The notes under the pieces: model-generated
Database searches by the model: none
What the model was told of the DNA's origin: nothing
The model's input: only the letters and a program-made list of their open reading frames with translations
DNA from: JBNJGB01 sp051747385
GTDB taxonomy: Bacteria > Myxococcota_A > UBA9042 > PHBI01 > JACKFB01
Direction of reading: 5' to 3'
Assembly: GCA_051747385.1 (NCBI GenBank)
Contig: JBNJGB010000021.1
Span: 53,002 to 117,001 of the forward strand
Length of the DNA: 64,000 bases
In this document: positions 17,573-25,150 of the stretch, piece after piece
Position numbering within the stretch: the stretch's first letter is position 1
Layout of the letters: the number at the start of each line of letters is the position of its first letter
Translations under genes and position numbers: made by a program

Positions 17573-17978
17573 GGCGTTCCTCCCACCGGTCCATCACGAC
17601 GGCCCCGACGAGCGCGCCCAGCGCGTCCGCGGCCAGGTCGAGCCACTCGGCGGAGCGCCCAGGGACCAGGAGCTGAAGACACTCGATGAGCACACCGTAG
17701 CCCATGGCGAGGAACCAGGCCACCCGCACCGCGCGCGCCTTCGCCCGCCGGGTCCGGCCCGCACCGACGCGCGCCGTCGCCCCCAGGACCGCCCAGGCCA
17801 CGGCGTGGACGACCTTGTCCTGGAAGGCCAGGGGCGGGAGAGGCGGCACCGGAAGCCTGGGCACCAGCGTCGCCACGGCCAGTCCGGCCGCCGCCAGGAC
17901 GAACGGCAGCCAGGCGCGCCAGGGGAAGGGGCGCTGGTCGGGCGGCGTCGGGGGCGGCGCGCCGTGGGGGTCGCTCAC
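17526..17978 (-). CDS. VanZ-like membrane protein
   Basis: A 150-residue protein with four predicted membrane segments (about 22-40, 55-70, 85-105 and 118-132) and the VanZ-type motifs DKVVHAVAWAVLG and ECLQLLVPGRSAEWLDLAAD. VanZ is linked to teicoplanin resistance in enterococci, but most family members are of unknown function, so no resistance role is claimed. Its start overlaps the DUF151 gene by 4 bases and its end overlaps hutU by 47, indicating one transcript. Confidence 0.85.
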   Translation of the reverse strand: MSDPHGAPPPTPPDQRPFPWRAWLPFVLAAAGLAVATLVPRLPVPPLPPLAFQDKVVHAVAWAVLGATARVGAGRTRRAKARAVRVAWFLAMGYGVLIECLQLLVPGRSAEWLDLAADALGALVGAVVMDRWEERHGRGGAEAHGGATGH

Positions 17979-18556
17979 ATCTTGTACTTGCCGAAGGTCT
18001 CGGGATCGAGGTCCTCGAGATCGACGTCGGGTCCGAGGACGGGAGACGGCCCGGTGGGGGGCTCCTCCTGCTCCTCGCCGGCCGACGCCTCGGCCTCCTC
18101 GCCCTGCTGCTCGTCGGCCTCCGGATCCTCCTCGGACATCCCGCCGGCCTCGGCCAGGACCTCCCGGGCGACGTACACGGCCGCGCCGGTCCGCAGCGAC
18201 ACGGCGATGCTATCCGACGGGCGCGCGTCGATGACGTGCTCGTGGCCCTGCTCGTCGTGGATGGTCACCTCGGCGTAGAAGGTGCCGTCGATGAGATCCG
18301 TGACGGTGATGCGGCTCACCCCGACGCAGAGCTCGTCGAGCATGCTGACGAGCAGGTCGTGGGTCATGGGCCTCGGGAGCTCCACGTCCGCCAGCGCCGT
18401 GGCGATGGAGGTCGCCTCCATCCCGCCGATGTAGATGGGCAGGTACAGCCGCGGCTCGTCGATCCCGCGCAGGATCACGATGGGCGCCTGCGTGTTCGGA
18501 TCGACGACGATCCCGCCCACCCGCATGGGGATGACCGGCTTGTCCGCGATGGACAT
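17975..18556 (-). CDS. Bifunctional nuclease family protein (DUF151)
   Basis: A 193-residue protein. Residues 10-140 match the DUF151 fold (RLYLPIYIGGMEATSIA, PRPMTHDLLVSMLDEL, IDARPSDSIAVSLRTGA). Some plant and bacterial members have been reported as nucleases; for bacterial homologues next to miaB the role is open. The C-terminal 50 residues are an acidic tail. It sits 20 bp after miaB and overlaps vanZ by 4 bases. Confidence 0.88.
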   Translation of the reverse strand: MSIADKPVIPMRVGGIVVDPNTQAPIVILRGIDEPRLYLPIYIGGMEATSIATALADVELPRPMTHDLLVSMLDELCVGVSRITVTDLIDGTFYAEVTIHDEQGHEHVIDARPSDSIAVSLRTGAAVYVAREVLAEAGGMSEEDPEADEQQGEEAEASAGEEQEEPPTGPSPVLGPDVDLEDLDPETFGKYKM

Positions 18557-18575
18557 GGCGTGCTCGCTTGCCCCG

Positions 18576-19988
18576 TCAGACGAAGCGCCCGTAGAGGCTG
18601 TGGGACTTCACGGTGTCCACCTTAACTTCTGCGAGCCGGCCAATCCAGCGCTGCGACCAGAACTCCCCCATGGGCACCGGGACGTTCACGACGCGGTTCG
18701 TGCGCGTCCGACCCATGAGCTGGAACTCCTCCGCCTGGCCCCTCCGGAAGGCCCGCGACGGCCCCTCGACGAGCACCTCCACCGTCTGTCCGGCGTAGGC
18801 CTCGAGGACCTCCTCGCTGATGCGGTTCTGGAGGTGGAACACCTCGGCGAGGCGGCGCTTCTTCTCGTCCTCGGGGACGTCGTCCACCTGGTCCGCGGCC
18901 TTCGTCCCCGGCCGCTCCGAGTACTTGAACGCGAAGATGGACGCGAAGCGGACCTCCTCGAGCAGGTCCAGCGTCCGCCGGAAGTCCTCGTCCGTCTCAC
19001 CCGGGTAGCCCACGATGATGTCCGTGGACAGGGCGATGCCCGGCGCGCACTCCCGGAGGCGCGCGACGCGGTCCCGGTAGTGGTCGATGGTGTGCCACCG
19101 CCGCATGGCCTTCAGGATGCGCTCCGAGCCGCTCTGCACGGGCAGGTGAAAGTACTCGCAGAGGCTCGCCAGGTCCCCGAAGCAGTCGATGAGGTCGTCC
19201 GTGCAGTCCATCGGGTGCGACGTCGTGAAGCGCAGGCGCTCCAGCCCGTCCACCGCGTCCACCCGCCGCAGCAGGTCGGCGAAGTGGGGCTGCCGCTCCC
19301 GGTCCTTCCCGTAGGAGTTCACGTTCTGGCCGAGGAGCGTCACCTCCTTCACGCCCGCCCCCACCAGCGTCTCCACCTCGCGGACCACCATGTCGGCGGG
19401 CTTGGACACCTCCCGACCGCGCGTGAAGGGCACGATGCAGTAGGTGCAGACCTTGTCGCAGCCCTTCATGATGGTGACGAAGTCGCTGACCTTCGCGCCC
19501 TCGGCCGGCGGCTCGGCCTCGATGAACTCGTAGTCCCGGCGCTTGAAGAAGGTGGTCTCCGCCACGCGCTCGTCCGATTCGCGGACGCGCTCCAGCAGCC
19601 CCGGGAGCTGAGAGATGTTGTCCGGGCCGAACACCAGGTCCAGGTAGGGCACCTTCTTCAGGAGCGCGGCGCCCTCCTGCTGGGCCACGCAGCCGGCCAC
19701 GCCGAGCACCAGGTCGGCGTTGTACTCCTTGAGCGGCGCGAGGCGTCCCAGCTCGGAGAGCATCTTCTGCTCGGCCTTGTCCCGCACGCTGCAGGTGTTG
19801 AGCAGGATCAGGTCCGCCTTGTCGGGCTCGTCGGTGGGCGCGTAGTTCAGCGGCCCCAGCACCTGGTGGATGCGATCGGTGTCGTAGACGTTCATCTGGC
19901 AGCCGAACGTCTGCACGTACACGTACCGGGGTGGACCCGCCGCCGGGGCGGCCACGGGCGACGGGGTCTGGGCCTGCGCTGCGTCCAA
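18576..19988 (-). CDS. miaB: tRNA-2-methylthio-N6-dimethylallyladenosine synthase
   Basis: Radical-SAM methylthiotransferase that modifies A37 of tRNAs reading UNN codons. The 470 residues contain the N-terminal UPF0004 domain (YVQTFGCQMNVYDTDR, about 26-41), the radical-SAM motif CDKVCTYC (about 170), and a C-terminal TRAM domain (about 400-470). The start is a TTG at 19988 placed 5 bases after GGGAGG, which decides it. It leads the operon with DUF151, vanZ and hutU. Confidence 0.93.
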   Translation of the reverse strand: MDAAQAQTPSPVAAPAAGPPRYVYVQTFGCQMNVYDTDRIHQVLGPLNYAPTDEPDKADLILLNTCSVRDKAEQKMLSELGRLAPLKEYNADLVLGVAGCVAQQEGAALLKKVPYLDLVFGPDNISQLPGLLERVRESDERVAETTFFKRRDYEFIEAEPPAEGAKVSDFVTIMKGCDKVCTYCIVPFTRGREVSKPADMVVREVETLVGAGVKEVTLLGQNVNSYGKDRERQPHFADLLRRVDAVDGLERLRFTTSHPMDCTDDLIDCFGDLASLCEYFHLPVQSGSERILKAMRRWHTIDHYRDRVARLRECAPGIALSTDIIVGYPGETDEDFRRTLDLLEEVRFASIFAFKYSERPGTKAADQVDDVPEDEKKRRLAEVFHLQNRISEEVLEAYAGQTVEVLVEGPSRAFRRGQAEEFQLMGRTRTNRVVNVPVPMGEFWSQRWIGRLAEVKVDTVKSHSLYGRFV

Positions 19989-20017
19989 GGCGACCTCCCT
20001 GCGAGCCGGGCCCGGGA

Positions 20018-20045
20018 GCTATCGCGCAGGGGGCCGGGGAGTCAA
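20018..20045 (-). promoter_or_regulatory. Candidate promoter for the miaB operon
   Basis: On the minus strand TTGACT (20040-20045) precedes GATAGC (20018-20023) by 16 bases. The -35 matches at five of six positions; the -10 is weak. It predicts a leader of about 20 bases that includes the GGGAGG ribosome site. Confidence 0.4.
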
Positions 20046-20088
20046 GGGACGGCCCGCCGCGCTCGGTGGCCGTGGGTGGATGCGTCCT

Positions 20089-20124
20089 GAAAAGTGAGAA
20101 ATGAGCAGGCTTGACCCTACGGGG
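20089..20124 (-). repeat. REP/RAYT-like motif overlapping the mlaD stop codon
   Basis: On the minus strand this reads GGGTCAAGCCTGCTCATTT then CTCACTTTTC, one of several copies in the window. The mlaD stop (20117-20119) lies inside it, so the repeat supplies the end of the coding sequence. GACCC/GGGTC forms a 5-bp hairpin at its edge. Confidence 0.65.
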
Positions 20125-21715
20125 TCGGGAGGAACGGCAGCAGGCCCTTCAGGTCGTCGTCCGTGAAGGAGATGCCGAGGCCGACGAAGTAGTCGCGGCC
20201 TTCCAGGTTGAGGACGTCGTCGATGCCGGCGGCCACGTAGAGGTGGCGCGCGAACTCCCAGGCGGCGAGCATCCGGAGGCGCGGCCAGTCGTCCCGCGAG
20301 AAGTCGAACAGGTCCACCTTGAAGCGGAGGGCGTCCTCGAGGAGGTGCAGGTCCAGGCCGAGGCCGCCGGTGGACTCCAGAAGGCCGTAGCGGGCCGTGA
20401 TGAAGTGCCAGCGCTTGCCGAACATGGCCGTGAACTTGAGCTTGTTCTCCGTGAGGACCTCCTCCTCGACCAGCACGGGCGGCAGGTCGGGGTCGTTCGT
20501 CGTGGTCACGCGCTCGCGGGTGCTGACCAGGCCCTGGGGATCCGTGACGATCTGGAAGAACAGGAACTTGTCCGGCTTGGGATAGAGGCTGAAGTTCACG
20601 TAGTTCTTCAGCGCCGCCTGGCCCACCTGGTATTCGGTGCGGAAGCCGACCTTCACCTGCAGGCGGCCGATGGGGCCGGTGATGTCCTTCACGTCGTCGA
20701 CCACGCCCTCGACGTCGCGCACGAGGGTGTCGTCGGTCAGCAGCCGCCCGATGGTGCCCTCCCCCGCCTCGACCTTGCCGACCACCTCCCGGGCGCTCTC
20801 CAGCGTGCCCTCCAGGACGGCGACGCTCTTGTCGACCTTCTTGAGGGCGTGGGCGACGGTGCCCTCGCGCTCCGACGCCCCCTCGGACACGTGCTCGTCG
20901 AGGAAGCGGCGCAGGTCCCGGGTGATGCCGTCCACGTTGGCGACGATGTCCCCCGAGCGGGCCTCCAGCTGGCCGGACACGGCCCGCAGGTCGTCCGTGG
21001 CGGCGGCCACGTTGCCGATGATGGCCTCCACGTCCTGCCCGCGGGAGATGACGCGCTCGTTCAAAAAGCCCCGCACCTCGCTCGTGAGCGCAGCCACCTC
21101 GCGGCTGGTGGTGTTGACGTTGTCGCGGATCTCCATGAGGGCCGCCGCGCCCTCCTCCCCGCCGAAGGTCTCTCGCAGGCTGCCGGTGATCGCCTGGATG
21201 TCGCTGGTGATCTTCTCGAGCTTCGGGAAGATGTCCGTGGTGGCCTGGTCGATGGTGTCCATGACCTTGTTGATGCCGGACTCGGAGATGACGTTCTTGA
21301 TCTGGTCGCCGTCCCCGAGGCGCTCACCGGCCACGCCCGGCGCGAGCCCGATGTAGTAGTCCCCGAGCAGGCTGGCCTGCAGCCGGCTCGCCACGGCGCC
21401 GTTGACCCACCGGCCCTTGTCCGGGTCGTAGACGCCCTCGTGCAGCTCGATGCGCTTGTCGATGGCGAGGACGATCTTCGCCCGGGAGGGGTCCTGCTCC
21501 CACAGGGCGATGGAGCGGATCTGCCCCACGGGGATGCCGCTCATCATGACCCTGGAGTTCTCCGCCAGGCCCGTGGCGTCGTCGAAGATGGCGTACACCT
21601 CGTAGGCGTCCTCGAGCTGCACGCCCTCCTCGAGGCTCCCGAACGTGATCATGAACGCCGCCACGCCGACGATGACGAGCAGGCCGACCAGGAGCGGGGT
21701 CCGCTTCTTGAGCAA
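20117..21715 (-). CDS. mlaD: MlaD/MCE-family lipid-transport protein
   Basis: A 532-residue protein with one N-terminal membrane anchor (about 8-25), an MCE domain (about 35-125; VMMSGIPVGQIRSI, LLGDYYIGL), a long helical stretch (130-330) and a beta-rich C-terminal region like those of large myxobacterial MlaD proteins. It should act in the periplasm, moving phospholipid between the membranes as a partner of MlaE. The start is TTG at 21715, 15 bp after mlaE. The stop falls within a repeat motif, so the last residues may have been shaped by the insertion. Confidence 0.85.
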   Translation of the reverse strand: MLKKRTPLLVGLLVIVGVAAFMITFGSLEEGVQLEDAYEVYAIFDDATGLAENSRVMMSGIPVGQIRSIALWEQDPSRAKIVLAIDKRIELHEGVYDPDKGRWVNGAVASRLQASLLGDYYIGLAPGVAGERLGDGDQIKNVISESGINKVMDTIDQATTDIFPKLEKITSDIQAITGSLRETFGGEEGAAALMEIRDNVNTTSREVAALTSEVRGFLNERVISRGQDVEAIIGNVAAATDDLRAVSGQLEARSGDIVANVDGITRDLRRFLDEHVSEGASEREGTVAHALKKVDKSVAVLEGTLESAREVVGKVEAGEGTIGRLLTDDTLVRDVEGVVDDVKDITGPIGRLQVKVGFRTEYQVGQAALKNYVNFSLYPKPDKFLFFQIVTDPQGLVSTRERVTTTNDPDLPPVLVEEEVLTENKLKFTAMFGKRWHFITARYGLLESTGGLGLDLHLLEDALRFKVDLFDFSRDDWPRLRMLAAWEFARHLYVAAGIDDVLNLEGRDYFVGLGISFTDDDLKGLLPFLPTP

Positions 21716-21730
21716 CGTGCCCCCCGGGAC

Positions 21731-22501
21731 TCAGAACATCAGGACGGTCAGGAAGTAGTCGAGCATCAGGATGGTCACCGACGAGACGACCACCGCCTGG
21801 GTCGTGGCGACGCCGACGCCCCGGGCGCCCCCCGCGGCGTGGTAGCCCTTGTAGCAGGACACCGTGGCGATGGCGAACCCGAACACGGCGGCCTTGATGA
21901 TGCCGGACCACACGTCCCAGGGGACCACCGCCTCGTAGATGCGCCGGAAGAAGATGCCCTCGTCGATGCCGAGCAGGCCGACGGCGATCACCCAGGCGCC
22001 CGCCACGCCGACGAGCGTGCAGAGCATGGTCAGCAGCGGGAGCATCAAGACCGACGCGAAGATGCGCGGCGTCACCAGGTACTGGACGGGGTTCACCGCC
22101 ATGGTCCGGAGGGCGTCGATCTGCTCGGTGACGTTCATGGTGCCGATCTCGGTGGCGATGGCCGAGCCCACGCGCCCGGTGACCATGAGCCCCGTCAGCA
22201 CCGGCGCCAGCTCTCGTGACAGGGCCAGCGCCACGGTCGTCCCCACGAGGGACTCCGCGTTGAAGAGCCGGAAGGCGTAGGAGGTCTGGACCGCCATCAC
22301 CATGCCGGTGAAGGCCCCCGTCAGGATCACGATGAAGAAGCTCCCGACGCCGATGAACTCCATCGACTGGAGGATCACGCGCCACCGGAACGGCGGCCGC
22401 AGGAGCCAGACCACCGCCTCCCAGGCCAGGATGCACATGGTCCCGACGCCCTCCACGAAGGAGATGACCAGCCGGCCGATGGCTTCGATCGCGCGAATCA
22501 C
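21731..22501 (-). CDS. mlaE: MlaE-type ABC transporter permease
   Basis: A 256-residue integral membrane protein of the MlaE family, with the conserved ELAPVLTGLMVTGRVGSA and EQIDALRTMAVNPVQYL segments (about residues 95-140). It pairs with MlaD. The expected ATPase MlaF is absent both upstream, where there are repeats, and downstream, so it must be encoded elsewhere. The start is GTG at 22501, only 6 bases from a candidate -10, so the message may lack a leader. Confidence 0.9.
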   Translation of the reverse strand: MIRAIEAIGRLVISFVEGVGTMCILAWEAVVWLLRPPFRWRVILQSMEFIGVGSFFIVILTGAFTGMVMAVQTSYAFRLFNAESLVGTTVALALSRELAPVLTGLMVTGRVGSAIATEIGTMNVTEQIDALRTMAVNPVQYLVTPRIFASVLMLPLLTMLCTLVGVAGAWVIAVGLLGIDEGIFFRRIYEAVVPWDVWSGIIKAAVFGFAIATVSCYKGYHAAGGARGVGVATTQAVVVSSVTILMLDYFLTVLMF

Positions 22502-22507
22502 GGGCGC

Positions 22508-22537
22508 AACCTAGCCTCACGGGATCCGGTTTGGCAA
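22508..22537 (-). promoter_or_regulatory. Candidate leaderless promoter of mlaE
   Basis: On the minus strand TTGCCA (22532-22537) and TAGGTT (22508-22513) are 18 bases apart. The GTG start of mlaE is 6 bases after the -10, where transcription would begin. The -35 overlaps the edge of the tandem repeat. Confidence 0.45.
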
Positions 22538-22742
22538 CGCCGTCGCCACGTGGGGTCAAACCTACTCACTTCTCACTTTTCTCCGATCGTGCCCTCGCCC
22601 GGCGCACCGCGGACCGCTCCGGACAACGTGTGGAAGCAAACCTACTCATTTCTCACCTCCCGTCGCTCAACGGCAGGACCTCATCCTTGTCGGGGACGGG
22701 AACGGGAACGGGCCTCGGCCTGCGGCCGCCGAACGCGTGGGT

Positions 22743-22905
22743 CAGGGCAATCGCAAAGTCGGACAAGTGAGGGCCGCGCGGCGGTACGGCGCCCGGCGCC
22801 GGATTCTATCCGCTCGGAAACGATGGATTCTGCGCGTTCGAGAGCAGGCAAGGGCAAGGGCAAGGGCAAGGGCAAGGGAGGGCGGTCGACTTCGCGACCG
22901 CCCTG
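22743..22905 (+). mobile_element. 163-bp MITE-like element, copy 1
   Basis: It begins CAGGGCAATCGCAAAGTCG and ends with the inverted form of CAGGGCGGTCGCAAAGTCG (17 of 19 bases agree). Inside are GC palindromes and a (GGGCAA)n tract at 22851-22882. ACGCGTGGGT lies directly to its left (22733-22742). The right copy of that repeat is missing here because the tandem-duplication junction follows. Confidence 0.8.
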
Positions 22906-23111
22906 ACGCCGTCGCCAAGTGGGGTCAAACCTACTCACTTCTCGCTTTTCTCCGATCGTGCCCTCGCCCGGCGCACCGCGGACCGCTCCGGACAACGTGT
23001 GGAAGCAAACCTACTCATTTCTCACCTCCCGTCGCTCAACGGCAGGACCTCATCCTTGTCGGGGACGGGAACGGGAACGGGCCTCGGCCTGCGGCCGCCG
23101 AACGCGTGGGT

Positions 23112-23294
23112 CAGGGCAATCGCAAAGTCGGACAAGTGAGGGCCGCGCGGCGGTACGGCGCCCGGCGCCGGATTCTATCCGCTCGGAAACGATGGATGCA
23201 TACATGCGACGATGGATTCTGCGCGTTCGAGAGCAGGCAAGGGCAAGGGCAAGGGCAAGGGCAAGGGAGGGCGGTCGACTTCGCGACCGCCCTG
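23112..23294 (+). mobile_element. MITE-like element, copy 2, with a 20-bp insertion
   Basis: Same element as copy 1, lengthened to 183 bp by an insertion at 23198-23217 that repeats CGATGGAT. It is flanked on both sides by the 10-bp direct repeat ACGCGTGGGT (23102-23111 and 23295-23304), as expected for a target-site duplication. Confidence 0.85.
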
Positions 23295-23350
23295 ACGCGT
23301 GGGTGTCCGGGGGCTGACACGGGTCACGGGAGGTGATAGGGACCGGCGCC

Positions 23351-23554
23351 ATGGAGCTGACGATCAACGGCGAACAGCGGCGCTTCGAGGGCGGGGACCT
23401 CACCGTCGCCGACCTGGTCGAGAGGCTCGGCCTGGGCTGCCGGCGCGTGGCGGTGGAGGTGAACCGCCAGCTCGTCAGGCGCGGGACCTGGGAGGACCAC
23501 GCCCTCGCGGAGGGGGACGCGGTCGAGATCGTGCACTTCGTCGGCGGAGGCTGA
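23351..23554 (+). CDS. thiS: Sulphur-carrier protein ThiS
   Basis: A 67-residue ubiquitin-like protein whose C-terminal Gly-Gly is made into a thiocarboxylate and donates sulphur to ThiG for thiazole synthesis. The start motif MELTINGEQ and the terminus VHFVGGG are typical. The ATG at 23351 is chosen by family alignment; GGGAGGTGA lies about 15 bases upstream, a little far. It is 1 bp from thiG. No TPP riboswitch was found upstream, where a repeat island ends. Confidence 0.93.
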   Translation: MELTINGEQRRFEGGDLTVADLVERLGLGCRRVAVEVNRQLVRRGTWEDHALAEGDAVEIVHFVGGG

Positions 23555-23555
23555 G

Positions 23556-24335
23556 ATGACGGACGCGCCCCTGACCATCGGCGATCACACGCTGCGCTCG
23601 AGGCTGCTCGTGGGCACCGGGAAGTACCCGGACGCCGACACGGCCCGCCGCGCCATCGCCGAGAGCGGCGCCGAGGTGGTCACGGTAGCCCTCCGGCGGG
23701 TGAACCTCGACCGGGACGCCGACGACTCCATCTGGAAGCGCGTCGACCCGGAGAAGTACACGTTGCTGCCCAACACGGCGGGCTGCACGACCGCGGAGGA
23801 GGCCGTCCGGACGGCGCGGCTGGCGCGCGAAGTGGGCATGGGCTCCCTCGTGAAGCTCGAGGTCATCGGCGACCCGGACAAGACGCTGCTGCCGGACAAC
23901 ATGGCCACGCTGGAGGCGGCGAAGACCCTGCTGGACGAGGGCTTCACCGTCCTCCCCTACGTGACGGACGACCTGATCACGTGCAAACGGCTCCAGGACA
24001 TGGGCTGCGCGGCCGTGATGCCCCTGGGCGCGCCCATCGGCACCGGCCTGGGCATCCGGAACCCCGTGAGCATCCGCCTCATCGTGGAGGCCATGGAGGT
24101 GCCGGTCATCGTGGACGCGGGCGTCGGCACCGCCTCGGACGCGGCCGAGGCCATGGAGCTCGGCTGCGACGCGGTCCTGATGAACACGGGCATCGCCGGC
24201 GCGAAGGACCCCGTGCGCATGGCCCGCGCCATGAGGCTTGCCGTGGAGGCCGGGCGCGACGCCTACCTGGCCGGCCGGATCACCGCGCGCCGCTACGCCA
24301 CCGCGTCCAGCCCGGTGGATGGGCTCATCGAGTAG
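23556..24335 (+). CDS. thiG: Thiazole synthase ThiG
   Basis: Makes the thiazole phosphate of thiamine from deoxyxylulose 5-phosphate, dehydroglycine and ThiS thiocarboxylate. The 259 residues form a TIM barrel with the Schiff-base lysine in SLVKLEVIGD (about residue 104) and the phosphate-binding segments GAPIGTGLGI and VDAGVGTASDA. Its length is standard. It lies between thiS and a thiE/tenI gene in one operon. Confidence 0.96.
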   Translation: MTDAPLTIGDHTLRSRLLVGTGKYPDADTARRAIAESGAEVVTVALRRVNLDRDADDSIWKRVDPEKYTLLPNTAGCTTAEEAVRTARLAREVGMGSLVKLEVIGDPDKTLLPDNMATLEAAKTLLDEGFTVLPYVTDDLITCKRLQDMGCAAVMPLGAPIGTGLGIRNPVSIRLIVEAMEVPVIVDAGVGTASDAAEAMELGCDAVLMNTGIAGAKDPVRMARAMRLAVEAGRDAYLAGRITARRYATASSPVDGLIE

Positions 24336-24336
24336 C

Positions 24337-25008
24337 GTGAACGCGGACCGGGTCCGACTGGTCCTGGTCGCCGACACCCCGTCCGTCGGGGAGGACGGGG
24401 TCCTGCGTGCCGTGGAGGCCGTCGTCCACGCGATCCCCGGCGAGCGCGTGCTGCTCGTCGACCGGGACCTGCCGCCGTCGCGCGGCGGCCCCACCGACCG
24501 GGCGCGGCTCCGGCGACTGGCCACGCTCCGGGCGCTGACCCGCGAGGCGGGCGCCCTCCTGGCGGTGACGGCCCGCGTCGACCTGGCGCTGGCCTCGGAC
24601 GCGGACGGGGTCCAGCTTCCCGAGCGGGGCCTCGACGCGGGACGGGTCCGACGGCGCTTCCCGGGCCTCCTGGTGGGGCGCTCCTGCCACGACCGCGCGG
24701 GGCTGGAGGCGGCGCAGGCCGACGGGGCCCACTGGGCGCTCCTCAGCCCGGTGTGGGCGCCGCTGTCCAAGGCGCCGACGGGGTCGCCCATGGGCCCGGA
24801 CGGGTTCGCGCGGGCCGTGGCGGGCCTGGACCTCCCCGTATTCGGGCTGGGTGGCGTGCGGACGGACCGGGCCGGAGCCCTCCTGGAGGCGGGGGCGGCG
24901 GGCGTCGCCGTGGTCGGCGCCGTGTTCGGGGCGGACGACCCCGGCGGGACTGCTCGAGCGCTGCTATCCCCCTGGGACGACGGACCCCGGAGAGGGTGGT
25001 CGAGTTGA
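24337..25008 (+). CDS. Thiamine-phosphate synthase/TenI family protein
   Basis: A 223-residue TIM-barrel protein starting at GTG 24337, 1 bp after thiG. It shows DADGVQLPERG (about 87-97), GRSCHD (about 113), LSPVWAPLSKAP (about 135-146) and FGLGGV. ThiE normally has GPxFxTxTK and an HxGQxD motif; TenI thiazole tautomerase has a catalytic His in the loop that here reads SPVW. The protein has features of both (Pro as in ThiE, LPE as in TenI), so either activity is possible. Its place after thiG fits both. Confidence 0.75.
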   Translation: MNADRVRLVLVADTPSVGEDGVLRAVEAVVHAIPGERVLLVDRDLPPSRGGPTDRARLRRLATLRALTREAGALLAVTARVDLALASDADGVQLPERGLDAGRVRRRFPGLLVGRSCHDRAGLEAAQADGAHWALLSPVWAPLSKAPTGSPMGPDGFARAVAGLDLPVFGLGGVRTDRAGALLEAGAAGVAVVGAVFGADDPGGTARALLSPWDDGPRRGWSS

Positions 25009-25150
25009 CACGGGGCCAAAAACGTCGCAAAAACGCGCCTGGATCGCGCATCGTGCGGCGGCGCGCCCCGGCGGCGACGCGGGCGACGCCGCGCGTGTCG
25101 GCACGTCCGGCCGTTCGCCGTGGCCCCGAGCGCCAAGGAGCACCAGTCCG

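Larger units (their letters stand above)
22537..23294 (+). repeat. Tandem duplication of a 369-bp unit containing a REP-like motif and a mobile element
   Basis: Unit 1 is 22537-22905 and unit 2 is 22906-23294, which is 20 bp longer. They are nearly identical: a C/A and an A/G difference near the left end, plus a 20-bp insertion at 23198-23217. Each unit holds two REP-like half motifs (CCTACTCA-type, near bases 15 and 100 of the unit), a GC-rich stretch, and one 163-bp mobile element. No coding potential is apparent; this fills the 849-bp gap between mlaE and thiS. Confidence 0.9.

Noticed and set aside
22850..23271. CRISPR-like or telomere-like tracts (GGGCAA)n
   Set aside because: Six-base units inside a defined element, not spacer-separated repeats.
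22502..23350. TPP riboswitch before thiS
   Set aside because: No CTGAGA or matching conserved loops; the space is filled by repeats.
25005..25033. Promoter before the FHA-CpaF gene (TTGACA then CAAAAA)
   Set aside because: The -35 is perfect but the -10 match is poor and it overlaps the end of the thiE/tenI gene; support is too weak to list.
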